Assembly (NCBI RefSeq): GCF_037176765.1
Contig: NC_090022.1
Location: forward strand, 84,287,391-84,351,390
Length of the DNA: 64,000 bases
Reading direction: 5' to 3'
Origin: Anolis sagrei
Lineage: Eukaryota > Chordata > Lepidosauria > Squamata > Anolidae
Made by a program: the position numbers and the translations under genes. Below are positions 45,470-57,200 of this stretch, piece after piece. The notes beneath the pieces are model-generated. The model ran no database searches. It saw only the letters and a list, made by a program, of their open reading frames with translations, and was not told the origin of the DNA. Within the stretch, counting starts at the first letter, position 1; every line of letters begins with the position of its first letter.

Positions 45470-45575
45470 ACAACTAGATCCTCTGAAGATGCCAGCCACA
45501 GATGCAGGTGAAATGTCAAGAAAAAATGCTGCTAGAACAAGGCCATGCAGCCTGGAAACCATGCAACACCCCAAT
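45470..45575 (+). mobile_element. Lone Penelope-type terminal repeat, decayed
   Basis: CTCTGAAGATGCCAGCCACA, GATGCAGGTGAAATGTCAAG, GCTAGAACAAGGCCATGCAG and CCTGGAAACC follow the terminal repeat of 25446-26523 with many changes, + orientation. Confidence 0.75.
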
Positions 45576-45819
45576 CCCTTCAAAAGCTTCAGAGGTGATG
45601 AAGACTTCATTCTAATTGGTGTGATCTTGAGAGAGTTTCTATCATTTTGTAGCCTCACTTGTGACCTGGAACTATTAATGCAGGGATGGTCAAGTATATG
45701 GAGATAATTTTAGAGCATTTTAAATTACTGAGGAAATGTTGGTGAAGGTACTAAATATTAAACAAGCAATGTTATTGCCACTCTGTTCCACAGTGCATAT
45801 TACCAGAAAGAAACAGCCT

Positions 45820-46265
45820 ATTTATTTATTTATTTATTTATTTAGAAGTTTTATATACCAGTCTTCTCACCTCCAAGGAGGGACTCAGGCCGGTTCACAA
45901 CGTGTGTTCATATACAGTAATATACAAAACAGCACAATGCATCATCATTATACATTAAAATATAAGTACAATAAAAACATCATCATCACATTACACAAGC
46001 CAAGTCGTCAGTACAGTCACAATTCATCGTCATCCATGTGGACAAGGGTTATTGACTCAATCCTCAAATGCCATATTCCAAAGCCAGGTTTTTATTAGTT
46101 TCCTAAAGGTCAGGAGGGAAGGAGCAGATCTAATCTCTGGTGGGAGGGAATTCCAAACCCAAGGGGCCACCACCTAAAAGGCCCTGTCCCTCGTTCCCAC
46201 CAAACGCGATTGAGAAGGATAAGGAATCTTAATTTGCCTAGGATAAGGAATCATAATTTGAATAC
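45820..46265 (-). mobile_element. L2-clade LINE 3' end
   Basis: The tail side has (TTTA)n and CACCTCCAAGGAGGGACTCA, GGCCGGTTCACAACG. Further in, GGTGGGAGGGAATTCCAAAC, CCAAGGGGCCACCACC and AAAGGCCCTGTCCCTCGTTC correspond to the conserved L2 C terminus on the minus strand. At its upstream edge a 20-bp unit is repeated (46217-46236 and 46241-46260, one difference). Confidence 0.85.
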
Positions 46266-46597
46266 AAGAGGCATGAGTTGGCAACTGGCAGTCATTTGGC
46301 TAAGATACCCATCATGCCAACCTAATAAGAATATTAGGGAAGTGATGAAAAAAGGAGTCTGGGTTGGGGCCATGGCCCATTGCCCCACACTTGAAGCAGT
46401 TTCCTAAGGAAACTTGTTGATAATAAAGGTAGAATCAGAGCTAAGAAAGTGTAAATGGTTTAGTTTTAAAAAAAAAAGTGCCCCATCTATCTGTGACAAA
46501 CAGAACACAATAAGGACTTCATATTCCATGCACACTATAAACTCTTTGTTCTGTTTACTCTGCTAAACTAAATGAAAACAAGCACCATAGTGTAGTG

Positions 46598-46731
46598 CAG
46601 GCATGGCAAACTTTGGCCCTCCAGGTGTTTTGGACTTCAACTCCCACAATTTCTAACAGACAGTAAGCTGGCTGACTTTTCTGAGAGTTGAAGTCCAAAA
46701 AACCTGGAGGGCCAAAGTTTGACCATGCCTA
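46598..46731. mobile_element. hAT-type hairpin MITE
   Basis: A 134-bp palindrome: CAGGCATGGCAAACTTTGGC with CCTCCAGGTGTTTTGGAC at the left and GGCCAAAGTTTGACCATGCC at the right; CTTCAACTCCCAC in the arm. A clean 8-bp duplication is not seen. Confidence 0.85.
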
Positions 46732-46992
46732 GTGCAAACACTATTGATTCAGAGAGTTTAGGGCCACTGTAGTGTTAGCTTCGAATAACCAGGATCACGA
46801 GAAGACATATATCAGGGGAAATGCGTACAAAGTTAAGGTTGGTCAAAGTCATGGAGAGTTATAAAGAAAAACACAAGGGGTTCAACTTCAGTGAGACAGT
46901 GCAGTTTTAGTTTTAGTTTCTTGGAGGAAAGGCTGCTAAGTCAGCCTTGAACTAGTCAGATTTGTCGCTTTCCTTATAATTTCAGTAGCTAC

Positions 46993-47327
46993 TAGGCATG
47001 GGCAATCCATGGTTCTAAATGGTTCTAAAGTACTTACAAAACAAGAGGGCACTGGTGCTTTGCTTCTACAGTATTGCTAAAGTTCTGGTGGTGAACATTT
47101 CAGAAATATAACAAAACTTTTAACATTTCATTATTATTTCGTTATTGGCTATTATTATGATAGAACCAATTAGGAACTGTCATTTGTAATGAAATTCTGA
47201 AAGTTTTGTTAGAGTTCTGAAATTTTCACCACCAGAACTTTAGCAACACTGTAGAAGCAAAGCACCAGCACCCTTTAGCTTTGTAAGTACTTTAGAACCC
47301 TTTAGAACCATGGATTGCTCATGCCTA
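46993..47327. mobile_element. MITE with very long terminal inverted repeats
   Basis: The left arm (about 46993-47125) and right arm (about 47200-47327) are inverted copies over ~130 bp, including TAGGCATGGGCAATCCATGG, TTCTAAAGTACTTAC, TTTGCTTCTACAGT and CTAAAGTTCTGGTGGTGAA. A ~75-bp AT-rich loop lies between. No coding capacity. Confidence 0.88.
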
Positions 47328-48329
47328 CACTACCTACTAGCAGTCTTAAGATTCTCCAGAGTATGGTTCAAGGAAATCTGTAGGCTCTTGATATTGTGAT
47401 GGATTCCAATTCTCACCAAGCTTAGCTTGACCAATTGTGAGGATTCACCAACACTAAAAGACACACATGTCTCCCATTCCCACGAGGTTCCGTAGACTAC
47501 AGAACATGGAAGGGTCAACATTGACACCCAGAAGAAATTAGTAAAGCTATAGTCACAAATATTATGCAATCATTTGTAGTAAGAATTACCATGAACCCCA
47601 CTCTCCTTTCCTAAGATGTGACTCTACTTTGAGATGGTCAGACAACTATCCTTATACCGTTGTAGCTGGTAGCTCCTCTGTCTGATGAGCAGTGAGTGCA
47701 TTCCAGATTTTAATCCAAACTTTTAATGAGCTCCCCATGATGCTGATTTTCAGCATAATGGATAGCTCCCTCCAAGTTAGCTCATATTTGGCATAGCTTT
47801 ACCATCATGGGAGCCACCAGCTACCACTGCCTTTGAGCATCAGTTGCTAGGGAGCATAATCAGAGGGTGCAGTTGAATTGCATCCAATGGGTTTCCCATA
47901 GATGTCCAATTGTCCCCTGTTGGGAACAGAAGGGAGGGCACATAAAGGAGGCCTGCAATGGTATTCTAAAATGAGGTAATTTCAGTAAGTGTGGATTGTA
48001 AGGTTGATTTGTGAAAAGCAGTCGTTCACATACCCAGCTTTCCCACCCACGCCACACACACATTTGTGTTATTTATTTTTAAATATATAAATATAATAAA
48101 AAATCTATGTCAGATACATGCCTCTCCAATTTGTAACTGTTCCCATCACACTGAGATAGTAGGTATAATAAAGCTTTCATGTTTTTCCATTATATTTCTA
48201 CAACCCAGGGATGGTTAATAAATAAAGTCTGAATATCCTAGTGTAACAATTGAAGTTTCAGTGCAATACTGAACAATACAAATGACAATTGAAATGGCTC
48301 CAGTTGTATGTTTTCAGATTGCATGATTT

Positions 48330-48500
48330 TAAGTAATTGTTTAATTGATATGTTTTTAACTATGTGATTTTACATTATATGTTGTTTTATTTTTATATGT
48401 ATTCAAGGCATTGAATTGTGCCTTTGTTGTAAGATGCCCTGAGTCCCCTTCGGGGTGAGAAAGATGGGATATAAATGAGGTAAATAAATAAATGAATATC
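48330..48500 (+). mobile_element. L2-clade LINE 3' tail
   Basis: AAGGCATTGAATTGTGCC, TTTGTTGTAAGATGCCCTGA, GTCCCCTTCGGGGTGAGAAA and GATGGGATATAAATGAGG precede (TAAA)n. Only the 3' UTR is present. Confidence 0.8.
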
Positions 48501-49462
48501 TGGTCTAAAAGAAGCACTACTTGTGACCTTCATAGTTACAAAGGAACACTTTGCAATGGAAAGCCAAGTGTGAAAAGAAGAGAAATGAAAGAAATGGCAG
48601 TGAAGTTCAAAAAATATTTCCTAATTCTGAATACTACAGTTCTTTGGGATTTGTCTCTCCCCTTGATTGAAAGTCTAAGGGGCTGAAGGTGGCATTGTAC
48701 TTACTGTAAATGAGCAACATATCTCAAAAGAATGTTTCCATTTATCTGTGTGAGAGAGAGGGACAGCAAGATCAAGTTCCCTCTTCACAACATGAATACA
48801 ACGTGGCTTTGTGCTCACTCTGGACATGGCTGAGTCTATCCTGCAACTAAAATTACAAAACTTCACTAATATAACCCTAATTCTACATCCAATAAAGCAA
48901 ACACATGCAACCCTTGCATACGATAATTCAGCATATATTTGTATATGTCATCTAATTTTTCTTTTGCTTCCCTTTAGCCGAGGTCCATTTCAAATCCTGC
49001 ACAGACCTTGTAAATTTGGCCGGACAGCATTCACATGGTTGTAAAGCTAATCTTCCAAATTTTAAGGACTAGAAGCCTTTTATAGAAAATGAAAGCAGAG
49101 ATTTTCAGAATGTCAACATCATTGTCTGCATATTTTTGACTGAAAAGAGCAAAGTGTATGCAAATTGTCTGAACATAAGTAAATAGTATATGCAGTTTGT
49201 CTTTCTAGTTACAATATGTTTTCAAATAACTTGGGGCCTACTAAAATCATACAAAAATCCCAAAATCTCCAAGTTAACATGGTTACTGGGAAATTTGCCA
49301 GTTGTAGTCCAAAAAAGTAACTTTTACAAGCTTGGCACCTGACATCCTTAGGCAGTGTCTGAAAGGGTTGCCAGCTCAAAGATCTACTTTTTATTCCTCC
49401 AGTTATGATGTTTTGGGCAGCTGAGACAAGCTGCCGTTTTCCACATGGCTTCCACTCTTGCT

Positions 49463-49602
49463 CTATATCAGAGTTTCTCAAACTGCATTCTTCCAGATGT
49501 TTTGAATTTCAGTTCCCACAATTCCTAACATTTTATAAACTGGCTGGGATTTCTAGGAATTGAAGTCCAAAATACCTGGAGAAGCAGTTTTAGAAACACT
49601 GC
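49463..49602. mobile_element. hAT-type hairpin MITE, old
   Basis: CAGAGTTTCTCAAACTGC, ATTCTTCCAGATGTTTTG, TTTCAGTTCCCACAATTCC, then CTGGCTGGGATTTCTAGGAA and AGCAGTTTTAGAAACACTG. The same plan as 9730-9864 with more changes. Confidence 0.75.
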
Positions 49603-49604
49603 AA

Positions 49605-51940
49605 TAATTATGGGAAATTAAAATAGAATTTCTCAGACACCTTACATGACTTACTGCTGGTGCTTTTCCTCCCAAGCTCCAAAGCAGAGTCACCACAGTT
49701 TGCCCAGGAAGACCTCCAAATGTAAGTCTCCAAATACTTCCATCTGCTTTACAGAATCATTACACCTTTGAAAAACATGATCTTGAGTGTGACAGCCATA
49801 CCCAACTGCTCAAATTAAGGCTCAGATAGCATGTCTTAGGCCATATTTCTTCCTGCACATAGCTGGGTGGTGGCAATGGAACCAACCATCAGTAAAAGTA
49901 TATCATACTCTGAGGTCTACTGCAAATTGTGAAGGTGCCCAATTAAAGAGCTTCCAAGACAAAGTTTGATGCAAACCATCTTGGAAAGAAGTTTTATTAA
50001 TGAGGCCTTTCTCCTTCATATTTTTTGTTTTTGCAATCATCTTATTTCCTGTCTCCAATGACAGACATTTATGTAAAGGCTATTTGCTCAGCGTTTATCC
50101 ATATCCCATCTACTTCCAAGCACAACAGCAGCAGTACTGAGTGTTTGCTGGCTTGTTGTCAGCACAACTCCAGGATTTGAAATCTGACCTTCTCAGGCTG
50201 CAATTTTTGCCCTGCATTGATCAGGGAGATCATAGGAAGCATTGTTTTCCAAATGCACCCCCTCATTTTGAAGCCCCTCTTGTAGCTGCCGAACCTCAAT
50301 AACATCATACTTTAGCCATAAATGGAACTGGAAAGCAAGACAAATATGCCCAGCTAGGCAAACGGAGTGCAAGGGGAAAAAGAAAAACCCTTATAAATCA
50401 GGGATGAGGGAAACAGCCAGACTCAGCTGTACTTTTCCACCCTAAAATGCTCTTTGAAAAGGGGAACAGCTATTGACCTCAGCTTCAAGTCTTGGCAGTG
50501 ATGGAGGATGCTTTTAGCAGACTCCAGAGCAAATAAAGGAGTGAGGAAGGAACTAGATGTACTGGACTGGAGGGAGAGAGGCGGGGGCTAACGGGAAAGG
50601 ACTTGCAGGCATTAGACACTATAGCGGCCAAGCCAAAGGGAAAGTGAGCCCCTACCCTATAGCTACTGGGGCTGCTAACAAGATGGGAAGTGATGGGAGT
50701 TGTAATCCAACACAGGTAGAAAATACCAGTTTGGGAGATGATGCTCCACTTCTGTGTAGAAAGGTCTATAATGTAAAATAAGTCAACACTAATGCTTCAG
50801 ATAGGAAGATGTGGAATGAACATTTTCTGATAGTTTCTGGGTAATATATGAGTACAGCCCTATAGCATTTAGGAGATTGAACCAAAAAGCTAAATGAATG
50901 TTTCGAATGTTTTGAAGCCCTGCATTCATGTGGTTCACCAACATTTCTGAAGGTGATTCCACATTCAAGGGGGAGGGGTGAGTTCAAGTAATTTGTAATG
51001 CAGTCCATCAGAAATTTACATTTGTATATTTTATTAGATCTGAAATATATTATGGCATGGGAGATGAAATAAGCATGGATGTAACTGTATTTCAAAGCTG
51101 AACTTTTGAAAGTCCCAAGCTGGCAATCAAATGTTACATTATGTAAACTTTTGAGGCCTGATTTCAATTTTAGACAAGTGAGGCTTTAATTCTGCAGTAC
51201 TCTCCACCTTTTCAGTCTACATCAGTTTTACATCGTAATACAAAACCCACACTCTCATAGATGTTCCTTCCCTGATAAAAGAAGGAAGCAATTAATCAAC
51301 AATATCTGAGCAATTCCATGGGTGTTTGGAAATATTTTGATGGAAACAACATGGCAACAGTTCCCAGGCTTTGATACTTCTACACATCAGCAGTACTATA
51401 TGAGTGGCTATCTAACTTTTCAAGGCAGCCCCACATAGAATTGCTTTGTTATCTCATTGTTTGCCTCTTCGGGTTCTTGCCTGCATGCTAGACATAACAG
51501 CCATTCCTCCTTTATCCTATCCTTTCAATTTTACATTAACATAAATATTGAAGTTTAAAAACTGAATGTAAAGACAGAAAAATTGTCACAATATGAAAAA
51601 AATATCCTGCAGTATTACAAGGATATGGGTCAGGTCTGAAGATTCACCAATACTGAGGCTAAAGACCTCAGATGAGGATGCCACAGACAGTTGTAGCCTC
51701 TATTGTATGCCAGACTGTAGATAAGCAAAGAATGTAATCTCTCAGGATTTCCTGAGTTTATTTTCTCAAGCCCTTTTAGTAAAGGCTTGGTTAAACAAGA
51801 TGGGACAACTCTGAGTACTATTATAAGAGTTTGAAAGCCAAAAGAGGATTTGGGCATCACATTCATTGCGTAATATAATAGGAAGCATATGTCATTCTGA
51901 CTTCCTTGATTACATATTATTTGTAATGTTTGGAATGAAA
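49605..51940. other. Intron 1 stretch without recognised repeats
   Basis: No element seen elsewhere in the window is found here, and no exon. It is a candidate for intronic regulatory DNA by exclusion only. Confidence 0.3.
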
Positions 51941-51946
51941 TAGTAT

Positions 51947-52511
51947 TCCTATCTATATAAATAAAAATGTAATGTTCGTTTGTGGGATTAACAGAACTCA
52001 AAAACCACTGGACGAATTGACACCAAATTTGGACACATGACACCTAACAACCCAATGTATGTCCTTCACTCAAAAAATGATTTTGTCATTTGGGAGTTGT
52101 AGTTGCTGGGATTTATAGTTCACCTACAATCAAAGAGCATTCTGAACCCCACCAATGATGGAATTGAACCAAACTTGGCACAGAGTTCTCCCATAACAAG
52201 AGAAAATACTAGAAGGGTTTGGTAGGCAATGTCCTTTGGTTTTGGAGTTGTAGCTCACCTACATCCAGAGATCACTGTGGACTCAAACAATGTTGGATCT
52301 GGACCAAACTCTACAAGAATACTCAATATGCCCAAATGTGAACACTGGGGGAGTTTGGGGAAAATAGTATCTTGGGGGTTGTAGTTGCTGGGTTTTATAG
52401 TTCACCTACAATTACAGAGCATTCTGAACCTCACCAATGATAGAATTGGGCCAAACCTCCCACACAGAACCCCCATGTGGGCCACAGCAATGCGTGGCAG
52501 GGGACGGCTAG
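51947..52511 (+). mobile_element. Non-autonomous Helitron
   Basis: It begins with TCCTATCTATATAAATAAA, the TC start and AT-rich leader of many Helitrons, followed by AACAGAACTCAAAAACCACT, GGACGAATTGACACC and AAATTTGGACAC, a typical Helitron opening. It ends GGGGACGGCTAG followed by T, the CTAG-T terminus, with no target-site duplication, as expected for rolling-circle elements. The body repeats TTGGGAGTTGTAGTTGCTGG and TTTATAGTTCACCTACAAT blocks twice. No Rep/helicase coding is present. Confidence 0.8.
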
Positions 52512-53289
52512 TTAACAATAAGAGAGGTAGACATCTGACATCAGGGCAGAATATACATCTAACCACGAAAGAAGAAACAAAAGCTATATTTTGAACACTA
52601 GAGGATGTGAGGGAAAAGCAGGATATTGAACATCCACCTTTGCATTCTGCCCCCTCCCTTTTAAATCCCAACTTGATCAAGACAGGAGCCATTATTTTTG
52701 CCTCATTTTGTCATTTTTGCCATTGTGTCTGTGTGATCTGAAGGACTGTGAAGGAACAGACAACTTAATATTTTGGAGTGTAACTCCCACCCACTCCAGC
52801 CAGTGATAATCTCTGGCTATTGTTCATGCTCTTGAGGATGTTGTTGCCCCAAATATCTGGAATTGTCTACCCTATTCCAGATATTTTAAAACTATCGTAC
52901 CCAGTCATGATTTTCTTGTTTGTTTGTTTTTAATTAAAGTGATTTTTTAAAAATTTTCCAAGGGGGCAAAAGGATATTCTTGTTTTGTAACCCACTTGAT
53001 AAATGAGGAACAGCAACTGCAAAACTGAAATAACCAAAAGTATATAACTCTCAAATATGAGAATTCCACTCTTTTATGCCAGAAATTCTCAGCTGGTTTA
53101 TACAATGTGACAGACAAACATCTATGACTCATAATAAACCATTACTTCACTTATTCCGTAAGCCAGTGTACTATCTTGTACATGTCTTCTTCTTCTCCAC
53201 TCCTACGCATCTGGTTCCTCTAGGAAATATTTTGCAAGTACAAGCAGGATTGCTGTTTTCATGTGGTTTGTGCTCTCCTAATTTAAGAA

Positions 53290-53370
53290 CTGGAGAACAG
53301 TTCTCTTGGATCACACCAAAGGCTAATGTAGCCCAACGCTCTCTTCCACATAGGCAAACCAGATCTCTTT
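53290..53370. mobile_element. SINE remnant (17105 family)
   Basis: TCTTGGATCACACCAAAGGC, TAATGTAGCCCAACGCTC and CCACATAGGCAAACCAGAT match the opening of the reptile SINE family seen at 17105. Weak. Confidence 0.35.
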
Positions 53371-53524
53371 GAGAAATTCATAAATGGGACTTAAACAGAA
53401 AAGCATCTCTTGATCATATTCTCCAGCAGTTCATATTCTGAGTTGACTGATGCTGGAGGAAAAATGTAATCATCATAGTCAGTAGCCATGAAGTATCCTC
53501 ACCAGAGAAGGCACTAACAGAATT

Positions 53525-53745
53525 TTACTCAGTCTTGTGGTAAGATGCTTAAATACCAGATACCATCTGACTTTTGTAGCTAAGCAGGATCATTCCCGTT
53601 TAGTGCTTGATGGGCCACCAACCTAACATCAGGTATTGTAGGCTATGTTTCAAAGGAAGAAACTAGCAAAACTCCTCTGAGTATTCCTTGTCTTCAAAAT
53701 TCATAGGGTCACCATAAATTGACAGGCAACTTGAAAGCATCTGCA
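53525..53745 (+). mobile_element. 5S rRNA-derived SINE (SINE3 type)
   Basis: The head follows 5S rRNA: ATACCATCTGACTTTTGTAG, CTAAGCAGGATCATTCC, GTTTAGTGCTTGATGGGCCA, CCAACCTAACATCAGGTATT, GTAGGCT, corresponding to the 5S segments with AAGCTAAGCAGGGTC and TTAGTACTTGGATGGGAGAC. The tail (AGGGTCACCATAAATTGACA, GGCAACTTGAAAGCA) is shared with the tRNA-derived SINEs of the window. Confidence 0.85.
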
Positions 53746-54166
53746 GATTCACACATTTCTTACTCCTGCTAAACAATTCAGCTGTCCAAGTAGGCAACTG
53801 TAGCAATATAGTGGAGATGATAGTGTGTTGCTTTAGGACCAGGGCACAAAATCTGACACAATAATACAACTCACTTTATAATATTAGGTTACCTCTTTGT
53901 CTGTTAACTGTTAGCCCAACCAATTCAATGAGGTTTTCTTAAGGCTAAAGCCTTAGAGGGATCTGACTGTGTTTGCTACCCTGAACTCCTTGGAAGAAGA
54001 ATGGAATAAAATGTGATGTAAGGAAGTAATAACAATCCAATTGTTGTGGAATAAAATTTTCAACTTTCAGACAAATTCATGTAACAGAATATAATACAGC
54101 AGCAACACAAAATTTTCCCCAAATTGTTAATCAAACCATTCTTCTTTTTCTCTTCTCTTTTTCTAG

Positions 54167-54236
54167 ACTTCGCAGAAAAATGCGTGCTTGGGTTTTCTTC
54201 CTCCTCTGCCTGGCAGGGAAGGCCCTGGCAGCACCG
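54167..54236 (+). CDS. SPARC: SPARC exon 2: start codon and signal peptide
   Basis: A strong polypyrimidine tract ends in TTCTAG at 54166. After 13 nt of 5' UTR the start codon is at 54180. Residues 1-19 read [19 protein letters not shown], a classical signal peptide with a hydrophobic core and cleavage expected after Ala17, nearly identical to the human one. The exon ends in phase 0 at a consensus GTGAGT donor at 54237. The ATG is the only plausible start, since it opens the known signal peptide. Confidence 0.98.
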
Positions 54237-57200
54237 GTGAGTATTATGTCTAATCCTAAAAATAACCTCTAGAATTGATTTCAATCTCTTCTCTTTGAAA
54301 TAATCCCATTTCATTATTCATAACACTCTAGAGAATTTCAGATCCTATATTTTACTATACCTTCATTGCTGACCTCATATCAGTAGAAAAGAGAATAAAA
54401 TTTGGTAGGGTGGATGGCAGTAGGCAAAGAAAGACACTGTACTACAGATGCATTGATTCAGTCAAGGCTAACCTGAATTTGTAAAACCTGAGTGGGGCAA
54501 TAGATGATCAGAGCTCTTGGAGGTCTCTCAGTCAGAAGATTGCCATAATCAAAATCAACTTGACAGCAAATAACAACCGACAGTGCGTTGGTGAATACCA
54601 GTCAGGTTACAAATCTGTTCTTTTAGTCTTAACTTTCAAGGAGACATCCAAGGTGCTGACCACTAGCCCCAAATCAATGACAGCAACTTGGATAGACCCG
54701 TTAAAGTTCAGACCAAAATATGGAGACATATGGAACCCCTAATACGGTGGTTCTCAACCTTCCTAATGCCACGACCCCTTAATACAATTCCTCATGTTGT
54801 GGTGACCACCCAACCATAAGATTGTTTCATTTGCTACTTCATAACTGTAATTTTGCTACTGTTATGAATCACCATGTAAATATCTGATATGCCGGATGTA
54901 TTTTCAGTCACTGGATCAAATTTGGCACAAATACCCAATACGCCTACATTTGAATACTGGTAAGGGTGTGGGGGGATTGATTTTGTCATTTGGGAGTTGT
55001 AGTTGCTGGGATTTATAGTTTACCTATAATCAAAGAGCATTCTGAACTCCACTAATGATGGAATTGAACCAAACTTGGCACACAGAACTCCCATGGCCAC
55101 CAGAAAATACTGGAAGGGTTTGGTGGGCACTGACCTTGAGTTTTTGAAGTTGCAGTTCACCTACATCCAGAGAGCACTGTGGACTCAAACAATAATGGGC
55201 CTGGAGCAAACTTGGCCCGAATACTTAATATGTCCAATGTGAACACTGGTGGAGTTTGGAGAAAATAGACTTTGACATTTGGGAGTTGTAGTTGCTGGGA
55301 TTTACAGTTCACTTACAAGAAAGCATTCAGAGCATTCTGAACCCCACCAACGATAGAATTGGGCCAAACTTCCCACACAGAACCCCATGGCTGTGTTTCC
55401 TGATGGTCTTTGGTGACCCTTCTGACACCCCCCTCGCAACCCCTCCAGGGGTCCCGACCCCCACTTTGAGAAACGATGCCCTAATAACACTGGAACCAAC
55501 AGCCTCCACTGGAGGAAAATAGTCTGGGGCCCTACATTTCCATTCCAGAATATATGCTACCGAAAACAGTTATCCACAAAGGCCTTAAGAGGAAGCATCC
55601 CAATAATCAAACAACAGTCTACTATTCATCTTAACTGTGACTCTGTCTGCTAGCAATTGCAAGAATACCAGGAGTAGGTAGCATTATTTCACTTTAAATG
55701 CCATGGCCTCATCCTATGAAATCCTGTGGTTTGTCGTTCAGGGAGGCACTGGAGCTCTCTGTCTAAGAATTTAAAATACCCTTTTCTAAAATGAAAAATC
55801 ACAAGATTCCATAGGTAAGGACTATGGCATTGATCTATGTAGTACAAAAGGACCCCCAGTTTCTCACCTGAGGGCTGAGAAAAGTGGCATATAAATAAAG
55901 TAAATAAATAAATAAAGAATAAATAAATAAATTATGCTACTACCATTTGGCTTCAGTTAGCATTCTTTTACAGAGTCACTATACTCATAAAAGTACAGGT
56001 AAACCAGGTAGGCTGAATTGTCAAGAGAGGTGCTTTACTTCCTCTGGATGAGAATCAGGCAGACCAAGAACACCCAGAACGTTACACAATTTCTACTCCT
56101 GCTTTGGTGACAAAGAGTCTGGTCTTATATAGTTCTTCTGAATTTCATTTTATTGAACTGCTAGTTTTCTGCTTGTGAACAATGTCAGAATGTCACTCTC
56201 AGAAAATAAGAGTGTTGTTGTTGTCATGTCCCTCAGAATTGACCCTGACCTATGTTTATCATCCCTCTTTGTAAGAGAAGAAGAAAGTTGCAACCCACCT
56301 TCCAATAAATCTTACAAAGAGGGATGATAAACATAGGTGGTCAGATAAGGAGCAAGACAAACTACCTGAGTGTCTACTGGGGCAAAGGCAAGCACTGCTT
56401 AAAATAGGAGGAAGGGAATATGTGACTGTTTACATTAGAGCTTGGAAAAATTCTTTTTTTTATTCCGGGTCTCAGTATTCCCTAAACAAAATGGCTATTG
56501 AAGCAGGTTCCTAGAAGTTGGCATCTTAAAAATTAATTTTCTCAGATTCTGCTGCAGATGTTTAGAAAGACTGCACTCTCGTGATGGACTTTGTTGTTGT
56601 GCACCTCCAAGCTGTTTCCAACTTAGATTCTTAGACCTTTAGACCTAAAGGGATAAGGAAAATTGCATTTCATCCACATCTGGAGGGCTCCATGTTACAG
56701 CGTTTGTGCGGAGCCCAAAAGAGGCTTGCCCACATGTCTTAGTCTGAAGCCTTCCTCTGCATGATGGAAGGAGGCTTTAGGCATAAAAATTAGACAAGCC
56801 CCACATGGACTACAGCTTGTACTATATGCAGCATCTTACCCCCTTTTTTCTTCTTCGTTTCAGCAAGATGCTCTGCCAGAGGAGATGGAAGTAATCGAAG
56901 ACGTTGCCACAGAGGTATTGGCTTGACAATAGTCACTCTTTTCTTTTTTCCTTCCAGGTGCTTTCTGGAAGTTGCTGCCTTGAAATATAGGGGCAATTAT
57001 TTTTGTGCGCTGGCAGTAGTAACAGTCATTATTTGACACCACACCACTGCAGCTTTCCTCACTGCAAATCCTTCCTCACTCCATTCACTTCAATTGAGTA
57101 ATCAGCTGCAGTTGAGAGCACTGTTAGAAGAGTTGAAAACATTTCCCCTCTGCAAATGAAGCCAATCAACCAATTAGTGCCATAGAAGGTTCTTGGTCAG

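Larger units (their letters stand above)
38962..54166 (+). other. SPARC: SPARC intron 1 (15.2 kb)
   Basis: Bounded by the GTATGG donor after the proposed exon 1 and the TTCTAG acceptor of exon 2. The first 1.4 kb, 45.0-45.4 kb and 49.6-51.9 kb look free of recognised repeats. The rest carries a SINE, several MITEs, an L2 fragment on each strand, a lone Penelope-type terminal repeat and a Helitron, listed separately. No coding exon was seen inside. Its extent depends on exon 1 being correct. Confidence 0.65.
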
